A stretch of DNA of 64,000 nt, taken from the NCBI GenBank assembly GCA_015207155.1, contig JADEXK010000001.1, positions 140,141 to 204,140 on the forward strand, given 5' to 3'. The position numbers were made by a program, and so were the translations under genes. Shown here piece by piece: positions 30,101 through 37,387 of the stretch. The notes beneath the pieces are model-generated. The model saw nothing but the letters and a program-made list of their open reading frames with translations. It did no database searches and was not told the origin of the DNA. Positions within the stretch are counted from its first letter, which is position 1, and each line of letters opens with the position of its first letter. The stretch is from Nostocales cyanobacterium LEGE 11386. Its GTDB lineage: Bacteria > Cyanobacteriota > Cyanobacteriia > Cyanobacteriales > Nostocaceae.

Positions 30101-30145
30101 CATACCAATTACTGCAATGGCAGGAGTATCTGCATTGATTTGCAT
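27104..30145 (-). CDS. Iterative type I PKS subunit: KS-AT (PUFA/Hgl/enediyne type)
   Basis: 1013 residues. The ketosynthase (about 8-460) has the active Cys216 in VDGACSSSLIAV, the first His in EGHGTGTPVGD and the second in SLVGHTKAAAGIGG, so it should condense. A linker precedes the acyltransferase (about 590-890), with FPGQGSQ near 593, the catalytic Ser in GHSLGE near 690 and ANAFHS for the second His. The last 50 residues end in YFSQRSSFLAELIRADIETL, repeated at the start of the next protein. No ACP is present on this chain, so it must use the ACPs of the following gene. The KS resembles those of HglC/PUFA/enediyne enzymes, which build the chain repeatedly with one module. First gene of the minus-strand locus; ATG 30145. 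Confidence 0.87.
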   Translation of the reverse strand: MQINADTPAIAVIGMGCHYPGASSLPQLWENILARRRQFRQLPDQRLPISEYYDPEPTAPDKSYGDRAAVIDGFEFDWPGKRIPKSTVESTDIVHWLTLEVALKALQDAGYTRQSVATERSGVILGNTLTGEHTRSQTMRLRWPYVRRALRAAGKAKGLPQQTVEELVETMEEFYKSVFAPITEDTLAGGLSNTIAGRVCNFFNFNGGGYTVDGACSSSLIAVATAATALANGDLNLALAGGVDISLDTFELIGFAKTGALTGQDMTVYDRRASGFIPGEGCGFVVLKRLADAQADGDYIYAVLNGWGISSDGKGGITAPSKVGQAQALRRAYDRAGYSPHELDFIEGHGTGTPVGDRTEIEGIALAMSSDGELAPRSCGVTSFKSLVGHTKAAAGIGGFIKAVMAVNQRVIPPTAGCKDPNPVFDNSAKCLYPIIQGEIRPASDELVAGVSAMGFGGINSHVTLSSGHAPAPHLKPSLAERALLVSHQDTEVFVLSAESVQALLQRTQAVINQAAGMSLAELVDFAAQLAQATKSSQSVRAAVIAGTPKELMARLQQLEQMLNDTPPSPGEIKVTPQKDIWIANSVKRHRVAFLFPGQGSQKLNMARTLVERHAWARELLQQADNWLTEMGFEPISEFIYRPLDRAANQEQVQDWFKKLTEVAPAAICFASLLWQRYLERLGIKPSVIGGHSLGELTAFQAVGAYDEKTLLCFAAMRGKAMAAKSENAGTMASLACSSATAESLLQGIPGYVVVANINSPVQTVISGERASIEAAIKRATDQDIQTRLLPVANAFHSQMIAQAATYLRAHAPIPEKLTQTLLPLFSSVNGQQVQSGINLREYFANQMVSQVDFVSLVKAIAPQCDLIIEVGPGKVLSGLVEATNSTNGPLCFPVESQAGSDRDLNTLLGSFFVHGGEVNWTALYENRLVRPFIPASQRLFIDNPCERPFPESLEQINEVVHISYLSDRYIPKQELTQQNDEEFFDTLSAYFSQRSSFLAELIRADIETLPHL

Positions 30146-30369
30146 GTTAATAATTCCTTTATTCGACTCTAAAAATATCTGATCTGACGAATCAAATCAG
30201 GTAGGTACTTTTGGTATTTTTTTAGATACAATTTCTGAGAAACAATTTAATCAGAGAGTTTAAATCATTACTCTTACCAAACCGTCTCTTATTTAAGTCT
30301 TCAGTAGCAATTTTAATTTTTATGCAAGTGGCGAAACTGTTTTCAAATTTTGTCATTAATAAAGAGAAG

Positions 30370-31605
30370 CTAAATAATCTGCAAAACTTGTACCTCTACT
30401 TGTGGAGAAATAGCTGTTTTACCTACCGGCAGAACAGCTAAGGCATTAGTTTGCGCTAAATTAATTAAATTACCGGAACTGTGACTACCACCGGCTTTGT
30501 GAAATTCGTAAACTCCATCAATTAAATGCAAGCGTCCCCAGAGGTAAGTTTCACGCTTGCCATTAGATCGTAACTCATCATGCGATCGCGCTTTGACAAA
30601 TACAGGCTCCCAACCAGCCGTCAGCCCCGAAAGTTTCTTAATTGCTGGTTGGACAAATCGCCAGAAAGTCACCAAAGCAGAAACAGGATTTCCCGGTAAA
30701 CCGAAGTAGAGTGCTGAGTGATGTAGGGGGAAGTTGGCAACAGTGATGGGTTTACCTGGACTGATAGCTACAGATCGAATGTGAATTTTTGCTCCCAGAG
30801 ATGCGAGAATTTGCTCAATATAGTCATAATCTCCTACAGATACGCCACCGGTAGATAAAACTAGATCAGCGTTAGCTATGGCGTAGGCGATCGCTTCTCT
30901 CAAAGCTTCTGGGTTATCTTTGACAATACCCAATAGTAATGGTTCTGCCCCAGTTTCTCTGACTAAAGCTGCTAAAGCATACTGATTGGAATCAACAATT
31001 TGACCTGGTTGCAGGGGTTTATCTGGTGTTACCAATTCGTTGCCACTAGAAAAAATTGCTACGCGAGGACGACGGTAAACACTTAATTGAGCACACTGCG
31101 CCGCAGCTAAAACGGCAATTTCTGGAGGATTTAATTTAATTCCTGCTGGTAATAGTTGTTTTCCAGCTTGGTAAAATGCGGCTTGATGTCTGACAAATTC
31201 TTGGGGTTGTGGTGCAGCCAAGATAAATACGCGGTTCTCTTCCCGGCGTGTTTTTTCCTGCATCACTACAGTATCCGCCCCGGCTGGCATTACTGCACCT
31301 GTGAAAATCCGCGCTGCTTGTCCTGGTTGCAGTGTAGATTGGGGTTGATATCCTGCGGCAATTTCTTCGACAATTTCTAAAATAGTCGGTTGCGCGTCAT
31401 TGGAGTGCTGCACATCTTCATAACGTACCGCATAGCCATCCATTGCTGAATTATCCCAATGGGGAAAGTCCAATTGACTGGTGACGGGAGTTGCCAAAAT
31501 GCGATGATCTGCGGCTAATAAATCGACAATTTCCATATCCCGTTGACCAACCAACGGTGGCACTAAATTTAAAATAATTGCTTCTGCCTCACTGACTGAT
31601 AGCAT
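30370..31605 (-). CDS. moeA: Molybdopterin molybdotransferase MoeA
   Basis: MoeA inserts molybdate into adenylated molybdopterin, the last step of molybdenum cofactor synthesis, needed for nitrate reductase. From the ATG at 31605 it has about 411 residues; a TTG 19 codons upstream gives a longer frame that adds a poor leader. The N-terminal MLSVSEAEAIIL and the FPHWDNSAMDGYAVR motif are diagnostic. GAVMPAGADTVVMQE follows, then VLSTGGVSVGDYDYI and GLPGNPVSALVTFWRFV of the MoaB-like core, and a beta-barrel C-terminus. It is divergent from the small hypothetical pair at 31689. Confidence 0.95.
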   Translation of the reverse strand: MLSVSEAEAIILNLVPPLVGQRDMEIVDLLAADHRILATPVTSQLDFPHWDNSAMDGYAVRYEDVQHSNDAQPTILEIVEEIAAGYQPQSTLQPGQAARIFTGAVMPAGADTVVMQEKTRREENRVFILAAPQPQEFVRHQAAFYQAGKQLLPAGIKLNPPEIAVLAAAQCAQLSVYRRPRVAIFSSGNELVTPDKPLQPGQIVDSNQYALAALVRETGAEPLLLGIVKDNPEALREAIAYAIANADLVLSTGGVSVGDYDYIEQILASLGAKIHIRSVAISPGKPITVANFPLHHSALYFGLPGNPVSALVTFWRFVQPAIKKLSGLTAGWEPVFVKARSHDELRSNGKRETYLWGRLHLIDGVYEFHKAGGSHSSGNLINLAQTNALAVLPVGKTAISPQVEVQVLQII

Positions 31606-31688
31606 AGCGATCGCCTCCACTTTTTTACCTTTTATCCCAGTAAAGTAAAACTGACCACTCAATCAACAGAGCATATCATGATGGCAGT

Positions 31689-31889
31689 ATGAGCGATGAT
31701 ACCCAACCAGAGAACCCAGACAAAGAAGAATTTGACCCAGTAACCGATGAAAGAGATTGGTCAGCAACAGAAATAGAATTAGCTTGTTTTGCCCTAGCTA
31801 GAAGCAAAGGTAAGCGGTTGGTGAAAATTATCAATACCAAAAAAACACCCATGCCATTTATTTGTATTTTTGAGGACTATCCTGCATGA
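31689..31889 (+). CDS. Small conserved-looking hypothetical protein (first of an overlapping pair)
   Basis: 66 residues, not recognised. A very acidic N-terminal third (DDTQPENPDKEEFDPVTDERD) precedes a helix (TEIELACFALARSKGKRLVKII) and a short beta-like end. No signal peptide. Its stop overlaps the next start as ATGA, so the two are translationally coupled. Divergent from moeA with an 83-base gap that must contain both promoters. Confidence 0.65.
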   Translation: MSDDTQPENPDKEEFDPVTDERDWSATEIELACFALARSKGKRLVKIINTKKTPMPFICIFEDYPA

Positions 31890-32128
31890 CACCTGTAGCT
31901 ACCCAAATCCCCATCACCACAATTATTCCTGTATTAACTGCTATCGGCGATCGCTCCTGGCAACAGTTTCAAGAACTAGAAGCAGATTTTGTCTCCCAGT
32001 ATAGTGTGGAAGTGTGGCAAGAAGTTTTTAACTTCCGTATCCTACCAGCACTTGATCAGGATTCTCGTCGTTGGTTACTGGTTCAATGGTGTGGAGAGGG
32101 CATTAACTGGGTCAAAGATGCAGTTTAA
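31886..32128 (+). CDS. Small hypothetical protein (second of an overlapping pair)
   Basis: 80 residues, not recognised. The middle reads IGDRSWQQFQELEADFVSQY and then VEVWQEVFNFRILPALDQDSRRW, rich in aromatic residues and probably helical. The ATG overlaps the preceding stop by four bases (ATGA). No membrane segment. Its function may be shared with its partner; both look like real short genes because of the coupling and the normal codon use. Confidence 0.65.
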   Translation: MTPVATQIPITTIIPVLTAIGDRSWQQFQELEADFVSQYSVEVWQEVFNFRILPALDQDSRRWLLVQWCGEGINWVKDAV

Positions 32129-32361
32129 TTTCGTAGATTAGTCAACGGTTGTCGCATAGCGATCGCCTTTCAGTTTACTGTTTTCTGGGTAAGCTGGTTG
32201 TCATGTAAGTCCTCACCTTAATATTAAAAATAAGGGACAAGATAACTTCCTCACCCCTAAATAAAATACCTATAAAACTGCTATTTAATTTTTGAACAAG
32301 ACTCAATACACATCTATTCCTTCTTAACTGTCCCCTGTCCCCTATCCCCTGTCGCCTAATT

Positions 32362-32919
32362 ATGACTATAGAAAGAGTCCCCCAAATACACTATCCCAAG
32401 GCCGATATTGGGCGAAGAGGTATGGCATTAGGGTTAGATTTCCTTGGTGCTTGGTTAATTAGTTCCATCTTGGGAAGCAATCAAATCGGCATCCAATTTG
32501 TGCAAATCCTAGTTTTTATCTTTTGTTGGCTGATTTTGCGGGTGGTGGTGGTTTACAACAATCAAGGACAAAGTTTAGGGCGTTGGGCATTCAATCTCAA
32601 GGTGCTAGAAGTCCAAGATGGGGAAATATCGGGCAGAATTCCCACCCTGCGATCGCTGCTGAAGCGAGAGGCTATAATTGGTTTCGGTGCGCTTTTGGTG
32701 TCAATTGCCTTAAACAATATCAGAGTTAATTTCACTGCTATACTGCTACTACTCCCCCTGGCAATTGACTGTGGTGCTGCTTTATCTGACAATCAGATGC
32801 GGCAGGCTTTGCATGACCGTTATGCTGGAACTTTCATAGTTTCATCGCGTCGGGGCTACTCGCTAGATATAAAAATTCAGCGATTAGTTGATAAATTGCT
32901 GCGGAATGTGAGAAGATAG
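32362..32919 (+). CDS. RDD-family membrane protein
   Basis: 185 residues with an N-terminal RDD-type start (PKADIGRRGMALGLDFLGAWLI) and three or four hydrophobic spans: about 28-40, 45-65 (FVQILVFIFCWLILRVVVV), 112-122 and 125-138. The YNNQGQSLGRWAFNLKVL motif and RQALHDRYAGTFIV near 150 are typical of the family. Its role is not settled, and some members act as ion antiporters. ATG 32362. It is 43 bases upstream of the ribosomal gene rpmG on the same strand, so it may be co-transcribed with it. Confidence 0.85.
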   Translation: MTIERVPQIHYPKADIGRRGMALGLDFLGAWLISSILGSNQIGIQFVQILVFIFCWLILRVVVVYNNQGQSLGRWAFNLKVLEVQDGEISGRIPTLRSLLKREAIIGFGALLVSIALNNIRVNFTAILLLLPLAIDCGAALSDNQMRQALHDRYAGTFIVSSRRGYSLDIKIQRLVDKLLRNVRR

Positions 32920-32962
32920 TAATTTGTGTTAATTCTCTTCAGGCTTTACTGTTTGTAAGATT

Positions 32963-33157
32963 ATGGCTAAGAGTAAAGGTGTCCGCATAATAGTGACACT
33001 AGAATGTACTGAGTGTCGTACTAATCCAGATAAGCGATCCCCTGGTGTTTCCCGATACACCAGCACTAAAAACCGTCGCAATACCACTAACCGTCTAGAA
33101 CTGAAAAAGTTCTGTACCCATTGCAACAAGCACACTGTTCACAAGGAAATTAAGTAA
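32963..33157 (+). CDS. rpmG: 50S ribosomal protein L33
   Basis: 64 residues beginning [18 protein letters not shown]. The Cys pairs (ECTEC; FCTHC) make the zinc ribbon of the C+ form of bL33. Length and the end (HTVHKEIK) are standard for cyanobacteria. It is two bases from rpsR, the usual cyanobacterial rpmG-rpsR pair. Confidence 0.97.
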   Translation: MAKSKGVRIIVTLECTECRTNPDKRSPGVSRYTSTKNRRNTTNRLELKKFCTHCNKHTVHKEIK

Positions 33158-33159
33158 AG

Positions 33160-33375
33160 ATGAGCTACTATCGTCGTCGTCTGTCTCCAATTAAGCCAGG
33201 AGAGCCAATCGACTACAAAGATGTTGATTTGTTGCGTAAGTTTATTACCGAGCGGGGCAAAATATTACCTCGGCGGATTACTGGGCTGACATGTAAGCAA
33301 CAGCGAGAATTAACATTAGCAATTAAACGTGCCCGGATTGTGGCTCTATTGCCATTCATCAATGCGGAAGCTTAA
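33160..33375 (+). CDS. rpsR: 30S ribosomal protein S18
   Basis: 71 residues, starting [20 protein letters not shown], with the conserved [22 protein letters not shown]. The length is typical. It is located directly after rpmG and 95 bases before the RNase gene, so one operon is likely. Confidence 0.97.
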   Translation: MSYYRRRLSPIKPGEPIDYKDVDLLRKFITERGKILPRRITGLTCKQQRELTLAIKRARIVALLPFINAEA

Positions 33376-33470
33376 GAAAAGTCATGAGTTATGAGTGATG
33401 AGTTCAGAATCAAAACTCCTAACTCTTAACTTAAACTATTTAAACTGTTCACCAAATAATTGCGAGAGTT

Positions 33471-35558
33471 GTGGATAAGGGGACGCTAGTTGAATTTAGG
33501 GTTCAAGGCGACAATCCTGCGGATAGGCTACGCCAACGCCGTCTGGGTGTAGTAGAGCGTCCAGACGGTAAAACCCGTTGGTTTGTGGTAGATGAACGTG
33601 GTCAATCCCACAGCCTCGCCCCTAGACAAATTACCTATACAGTTAACGGACAAACTTACAAGTCTTCTGATATTGCCAATTTTCAGGAGCAGGTTAAACC
33701 TTATTTAGATCCTTCTAGCTTAGAGGTGGCTTGGGAATTACTGGTTGAGGATGGAGAAACAGTCACACCAGCCCAAATGGCGAATCTGCTGTTTTCCGAA
33801 TCAGATCCAGCTCCTTGTTATGCTGCCCATTGCTTGTTATCAGATGACAAACTCTATTTCAAGCAAAAAGGAGACGCTTATGAACCACGAACGGCGACGC
33901 AGGTAGCAGAACGTAAACATCAGATAGAAGTAGAAGCACTCAAAGCTAGGGGACAGCAGGAATTTTTGACTCGGGTAGAGCAAGCCCTCCAGGGTGAAGC
34001 CGTGGATTGGCAACGCCACGATCGCCAGCGATTAGAAGCACTGGAAAAATACGCAGCACTGCTGGCCGATATTGTGCGAATGGGAGTAAATTATGATACA
34101 TTAGCGCGTGCCTATCCTCCACCAGCCCCAGTTTTAGAAACTATGAATATGCTGGGGCGGGACGCAACTCCCCAAGGAGCGCATAAATTATTGGTGGATT
34201 TGGGTTGGTGGGATGCCCACGAAAACTTGTTCCTGCGTCGTTCTGGAATTTCGGTTCAGTTTCCTAGCAAGGTATTAGAAGTGGCGCAACAGCGTTTGGA
34301 TTTTCCCCCAACTGACTCAGACACAAATCGCCTGGATTTGTCTCATTTGAAGGTCTACACAATTGATGATGAAAGTACCACTGAGATAGACGATGGCTTA
34401 AGTTGGGAATTACTTCCAGATGGGCGAGAGCGAGTGTGGGTGCATATTGCCGATCCTACCCGGTGGTTAGTACCAGAAGATGAGTTAGACCTAGAAGCCA
34501 GAAAACGGGGAAGTACAGTTTATTTGCCTACCGGGATGGTTCCCATGTTCCCGGAGATCTTGGCAACTGGCCCCATGAGTTTGGTACAAGGACAGGTTTG
34601 TTGTGCCTTAAGTTTTGGGGTAGTTTTAGATGAAAGCGGTGCAGTAGAAGACTATTGCATTCATCCCAGCTTGATTAAGCCGACTTATCGCCTCACCTAC
34701 GAAGATGTAGATGAAATGCTGGAATTAGGGGTGGAAGCGGAACCAGAAATTGAAGCGATCGCCACTTGGGCAAAGCAACGCAAATCTTGGCGATATCATC
34801 AAGGCGCTATCAGCATTAATATGCCGGAAGCGATGATCAAGGTTAAAGGCGACGAAATCGACATAGATATCTTAGATGACTCTTCATCAAGGCAATTGGT
34901 AGCCGAAATGATGATTCTGGCCGGTGAAGTAGCAGCCCGCTACGGTCAAGCTCATAACATACCTTTACCATTTCGCGGTCAACCACAGCCAGAATTACCT
35001 CCAGAAGAAGAGTTGCTTTTGCTACCAGCCGGCTTTGTGCGCGCTTGCGCCATGCGTCGTTGTATGCCCAAAAGCGAAATGAGCATCACCCCCTTACGTC
35101 ATGCTGGTTTGGGCTTAAATACATACACTCAAGCCACTTCTCCTATCCGCCGTTACAGTGACTTGCTCACCCACTTTCAGTTAAAAGCTCACTTGCGGGG
35201 CGAAGTTCTGCCTTTCTCCGCAGAACAACTTAAAGAAGTGATGATGACAGTCACCTCTACCACCCAAGAAGTCACAATGGTAGAACGGCAAACTAATAGA
35301 TATTATGCTCTAGAATATTTGCGCCGTCATCCCGACCAAGTTTGGAATGTTACAGTCTTGATGTGGCTACGGGAAGACAGTAACCTAGCACTAATTCTGT
35401 TAGAAGATTTGGGCTTGCAATTGCCAATGTTTTTTAAACGTTCGGTGGGATTGGGTGAACAGATATTAGTGAAAGTTAGCCACGCTGACCCGCAAAAAGA
35501 TATGATTCAATTTCAGGAAATAATTTATCAAGAGAGCTACCAGTCAGCATCGAATTAG
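33471..35558 (+). CDS. RNase II/R family 3'-5' exoribonuclease
   Basis: A 695-residue exoribonuclease of the RNB family. The N-terminus holds beta-barrel RNA-binding segments (VEFRVQGDNPADRLRQRRLG). The RNB catalytic core (about 295-580) starts with YTIDDESTTEIDDGLSW, which carries the metal-binding Asp set, followed by WVHIADPTRWL and later TSPIRRYSDLLTHFQ, the second conserved block. The family name could be RNase II or RNase R; the cyanobacterial gene next to rpmG-rpsR is the one once called zam (acetazolamide resistance) in Synechocystis. The start is GTG at 33471. There is no lysine-rich C-tail as in E. coli RNase R. Confidence 0.9.
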   Translation: MDKGTLVEFRVQGDNPADRLRQRRLGVVERPDGKTRWFVVDERGQSHSLAPRQITYTVNGQTYKSSDIANFQEQVKPYLDPSSLEVAWELLVEDGETVTPAQMANLLFSESDPAPCYAAHCLLSDDKLYFKQKGDAYEPRTATQVAERKHQIEVEALKARGQQEFLTRVEQALQGEAVDWQRHDRQRLEALEKYAALLADIVRMGVNYDTLARAYPPPAPVLETMNMLGRDATPQGAHKLLVDLGWWDAHENLFLRRSGISVQFPSKVLEVAQQRLDFPPTDSDTNRLDLSHLKVYTIDDESTTEIDDGLSWELLPDGRERVWVHIADPTRWLVPEDELDLEARKRGSTVYLPTGMVPMFPEILATGPMSLVQGQVCCALSFGVVLDESGAVEDYCIHPSLIKPTYRLTYEDVDEMLELGVEAEPEIEAIATWAKQRKSWRYHQGAISINMPEAMIKVKGDEIDIDILDDSSSRQLVAEMMILAGEVAARYGQAHNIPLPFRGQPQPELPPEEELLLLPAGFVRACAMRRCMPKSEMSITPLRHAGLGLNTYTQATSPIRRYSDLLTHFQLKAHLRGEVLPFSAEQLKEVMMTVTSTTQEVTMVERQTNRYYALEYLRRHPDQVWNVTVLMWLREDSNLALILLEDLGLQLPMFFKRSVGLGEQILVKVSHADPQKDMIQFQEIIYQESYQSASN

Positions 35559-35608
35559 GAATTAATTCCTCATTTAGCTATTTAGGCTAATGGGGAGAAC
35601 ATTAACTC

Positions 35609-35725
35609 ATGCCCAGAGTAATAATTTTTGATACCACCATGCGTGATGGAGAACTAACGCCTGGTGTAAAAATGAGTTTGCCACAAAAATTACTATTGCC
35701 CAATTACTTGAATAAAAGCGAGTAA
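35609..35725 (+). pseudogene. Remnant of a leuA-like (isopropylmalate/homocitrate synthase) gene
   Basis: The 38-codon frame begins MPRVIIFDTTMRDGELTPGV, very close to the start of 2-isopropylmalate or homocitrate synthases (IFDTTLRDGEQ...PG), which supplies the metal-binding D and the R-D-G-E motif. The similarity stops after about 30 residues and a stop codon follows, while the full enzyme has 370-530 residues. So this is the 5' fragment of a lost gene or a duplication scar. The next 340 bases show no continuation in any frame I read. Confidence 0.7.
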
Positions 35726-36069
35726 ATATAGCGTTTCCTAATCTGCTGAAGTACTGAGTACATCGCTAACAAAATTGGGCAATCTTTGCGTAACTCTGCG
35801 CTACCTTAGCGTCCCTCTGCGTTGAAAAACATTAGTTCTGTACCTCACTTAACTCTTTATCGCTATAGCAATCCTAAATGAGTCACGAACAAAAAGATCC
35901 CCGACTTCTACGAGAAGTCGGGGATCTGATCAAATAGGATTGCTATACATATACACCGATGATTAGGTTGTTGGGTGTTTTTTATTTGGAAGTCCCTAAA
36001 CGTAATTATTTTATTAGCAATAAATGACAAAAAGTCTGAGATAATAACAGATTATTTTTCATTAAGAAT
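35726..36069. other. Gap with dispersed repeat and palindromic element
   Basis: It holds a CTCTGCG/CCTTAGCG-type dispersed repeat (about 35788-35823) and the intact element at 35864-35947, described separately. No gene is seen. Confidence 0.6.
35864..35947. repeat. Palindromic MITE-like element (intact copy)
   Basis: Perfect 13-bp terminal inverted repeats, TATAGCAATCCTA (35864-35876) and its complement (35935-35947), enclose a perfect 15-bp stem AGATCCCCGACTTCT (895-909 of kb 35; 35895-35909) with a 3-base loop and its partner at 35913-35927. The whole is 84 bases with no coding capacity. The same architecture occurs at 39411-39516 and, decayed, at 502-595. Confidence 0.85.
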
Positions 36070-37152
36070 ATGCAAGAGCAAGACTTTTATCGCGCTGATC
36101 CATTAGCCCGTTGGCTCATTGATAAATGTCATTTGACACCTGTTAGTTTAGGAATGCTCTCAATCGTCATCACATCTGGTCTTTACCTGCTTGTTGCTGT
36201 GTTAACTAAGACTTTGATATTAAACGGTTCGCAGTTAGGATTACTACAAGATTGGTTCGCTTGGGTGTGGATATGTTTGCTCAATCCAGTCATCTTTGGC
36301 TACTACCTGTGGTCATTTAAGGGAATTTACCGCTTAATTCAGTACCTCGATCAATCAGATATTGTTGAAACTTCCGAAGCAGAGATTAACTTGGTATTAT
36401 CTCCTTACCAAAAATCATGGCGGCAATTTTTGGCGTTGGCAACAGGAGCGGCTTTTGCTATCTGGTATTTCACCGTACAGCAAAATGTTTATAACTGGAC
36501 AGGATCTGATAATGGCATTCCGGCACTGACAGGTGCAATTAACGCTTTTGCCATATTTTACGTAGGAACTATATTAGTCTTAACTCTAATAACTAATGTT
36601 TGGGTACTGCATGAACTCTTGGGTAATAAGCAACTTAACATTAATCCACTTCATCCCGATCGCTGTGGTGGATTGAGTCCATTGAGCCAATATTCACTAA
36701 ATACAGCTTACCTGGCGGCGATCGCTGGCACAATGATTACCCTTGGTAGGTATCAATTTATTTCTCAGGGAATAGCACAACAGTACTGGTATTTTAATTT
36801 GATTATTCTGCTGTACATTCCCATTTCGTTAATCTGCTTTTTTGGCCCTCTTCTAGCTGCCCGCAGAGGTATGAGAAAAGCTAAAGAAGAGTTACTAAGC
36901 GCAATTGCCAAGCAGTTTCAAGCTGATTATGTTCGTGTTCACACAAGCTTAAGTAATGATGCAGAAAATTTAAAGAAAGAAGCTGCCAAGCTACAAGAGT
37001 TGCGCTCTCTCTACACTTTAACCAATGAATTTCCTGTGTGGCCTTTTGATGTCACAACCTTGCGGCAATACTTACTATCTGTAGTTACACCACTTATTCC
37101 CTTACTACTAAAGTTAGGAGAATACTTTTTTAAAAGCATGGTTGTTAAATAA
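36070..37152 (+). CDS. Multi-span membrane protein of unknown function
   Basis: 360 residues, not recognised as any characterised transporter. Hydrophobic spans lie near 25-47, 60-85, 120-135, 155-180, 215-230 and 240-262, giving about six helices. The loop after the fourth span carries NPLHPDRCGGLSPLSQYS, a striking His/Asp/Cys motif that may bind a metal or ligand. A helical tail of about 60 residues (KAKEELLSAIAKQFQADYV... LKKEAAKLQELRSLY) looks like a coiled coil, followed by a final hydrophobic segment. ATG 36070. It stands alone. I do not assign a function. Confidence 0.7.
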   Translation: MQEQDFYRADPLARWLIDKCHLTPVSLGMLSIVITSGLYLLVAVLTKTLILNGSQLGLLQDWFAWVWICLLNPVIFGYYLWSFKGIYRLIQYLDQSDIVETSEAEINLVLSPYQKSWRQFLALATGAAFAIWYFTVQQNVYNWTGSDNGIPALTGAINAFAIFYVGTILVLTLITNVWVLHELLGNKQLNINPLHPDRCGGLSPLSQYSLNTAYLAAIAGTMITLGRYQFISQGIAQQYWYFNLIILLYIPISLICFFGPLLAARRGMRKAKEELLSAIAKQFQADYVRVHTSLSNDAENLKKEAAKLQELRSLYTLTNEFPVWPFDVTTLRQYLLSVVTPLIPLLLKLGEYFFKSMVVK

Positions 37153-37387
37153 TTTAAAAGTTGCCTGTTGGTAAGAATAACGAGGTGCGATCGCTTACCA
37201 GTTACTTATCCCAAAAGCCTCACAGATGGCAAGGCGATCGCCTGCTCATTGATTTAAATAAAATAACGATGTAGAGAGAAATTCCGTAACTTTAAACTAT
37301 ATATGATCGCACCATTAAAGGCAGTACCAAAAAATGCTGGGAAGCTCAATACATAGTATTTTAATTAACCTGGTACTAATGGTCTTC

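Noticed and set aside
30214..30229. GTA...TAC pair upstream of the KS-AT gene, possible NtcA box
   Set aside because: The spacing is ten bases, while the NtcA consensus is GTA-N8-TAC, and no well-spaced -10 box was seen.
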